Positions 41,372 to 41,559 of a DNA stretch of 41,559 nucleotides are shown piece after piece (position 1 is the first letter of the stretch; each line of letters starts with the position of its first letter). The DNA is from DATDRM01 sp035291705 (GTDB lineage Bacteria; Chloroflexota; Anaerolineae; Anaerolineales; UBA4823), in assembly GCA_035291705.1 (NCBI GenBank), contig DATDRM010000139.1, forward strand, positions 1 to 41,559, in the 5' to 3' direction. The notes beneath the pieces are model-generated. The model did not search any database, had not been told where the DNA came from, and saw nothing but the letters and a program-made list of their open reading frames with translations. Position numbers and translations under genes: made by a program.

Positions 41372-41559
41372 ATGAACGAGATCTACTACAACTACATCCG
41401 CCACAAGAACGAGCATATTCTCCAGTCTGTCCGGGTTGAGAAGGAGCTCCAGGCGCAACGAGCGAATAGAACTGGCCTGCGGGAGCGCCTGCTGCTCTCC
41501 CTGAGCGATGCCTTGCTCGCTCTGAGCCTGCGCATCCGGCCGGAGGAGATCCGCCCCTC
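41372..41559 (+). CDS. Small protein, partial (runs off right edge)
   Basis: The ATG at 41372 has GGGAGGA (41361-41367). The 62 visible residues start MNEIYYNYIRHKNEHILQSV and continue with a charged helical stretch (RVEKELQAQRANRTGLRERL) and LLLSLSDALLALSLRIRPEE. I do not recognise it. Its strong promoter is overlaid by the operator array, so it is tightly regulated. Small charged helical proteins of this kind often sit in operons with a transcriptional regulator gene; whether one follows is outside the window. Confidence 0.65.
   Translation, partial: MNEIYYNYIRHKNEHILQSVRVEKELQAQRANRTGLRERLLLSLSDALLALSLRIRPEEIRP

Noticed and set aside
1..41559. tRNA, rRNA, CRISPR, phage or transposase genes
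   Set aside because: I looked for their typical sequence signs on both strands and saw none.

Overview
The window reads as a chromosomal segment of a Chloroflexota bacterium, most likely of the class Anaerolineae (inference). The grounds are a moderately GC-rich composition, lipoproteins with Thr/Pro-rich linkers after the lipobox, several large GT39-type membrane glycosyltransferases, a BCD/PUCC-family transporter, a ChlI/ChlD-type chelatase locus, and Gram-positive-type GAAC-N4-GTTC boxes. I saw no rRNA, tRNA, CRISPR array, phage or transposase gene. Both ends cut through genes.

Layout. 1-1499 (minus): truncated KdpD-like sensor kinase behind a degenerate GTPase/DUF697 protein. 1601-3494 (plus): Yip1-like membrane protein, SlyD-like FKBP isomerase and Hsp20 chaperone. 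3557-5829 (minus): three-gene unit of two HtrA-type serine proteases without export signals and a LuxR-type regulator whose receiver domain lacks its phosphorylation residues. 6128-11817 (minus): GT39 protein, NAGPA-type phosphodiester glycosidase, methyltransferase, beta-propeller lipoprotein. 11902-14177 (minus): DUF2721, GNAT, phosphoribosyltransferase and a uracil-DNA-glycosylase-like protein. 14338-19999: three more GT39-type membrane proteins, two plus and one convergent minus. 20059-24881: LipB, FHA protein, HExxH lipoprotein (minus), class V aminotransferase, and an 89-aa protein under what looks like a double SOS operator. 24871-29282 (minus): HolA, DUF6391, a 7-TM protein, a 47-aa one-TM protein, a MerR/BldC-type HTH protein and a PUCC-family transporter. 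29402-35201 (minus): RadA, ClpC and an S1-like protein. 35319-37357 (plus): a ChlI/ChlD chelatase locus split by a -1 frame change at an A10 run. 37426-40606 (plus): two tandem M1-like lipoprotein peptidases. 40607-41371: intergenic region with repeats, two exact DnaA boxes and a strong promoter over a half-site array, before a truncated small gene.

How the genes fit together. Much of the window is housekeeping and protein quality control (Hsp20, FKBP, HtrA-like proteases, ClpC, RadA, HolA, LipB, S1) plus envelope work (GT39 proteins, lipoproteins, metallopeptidases). The most notable observations are: (1) the chelatase locus, where an A AAA AAG slippery heptamer followed at once by a stop could give a short ATPase subunit and a long ATPase+VWA subunit from one gene; (2) two GAAC-N4-GTTC boxes on the promoter of an unrecognised 89-aa protein; (3) the 40.6-41.4 kb intergenic region with paired DnaA boxes inside an inverted repeat, next to a consensus promoter covered by a 26-bp palindrome; (4) the protease/pseudo-receiver operon. 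Several genes also have a -10 box almost touching the start codon, which suggests leaderless transcripts.
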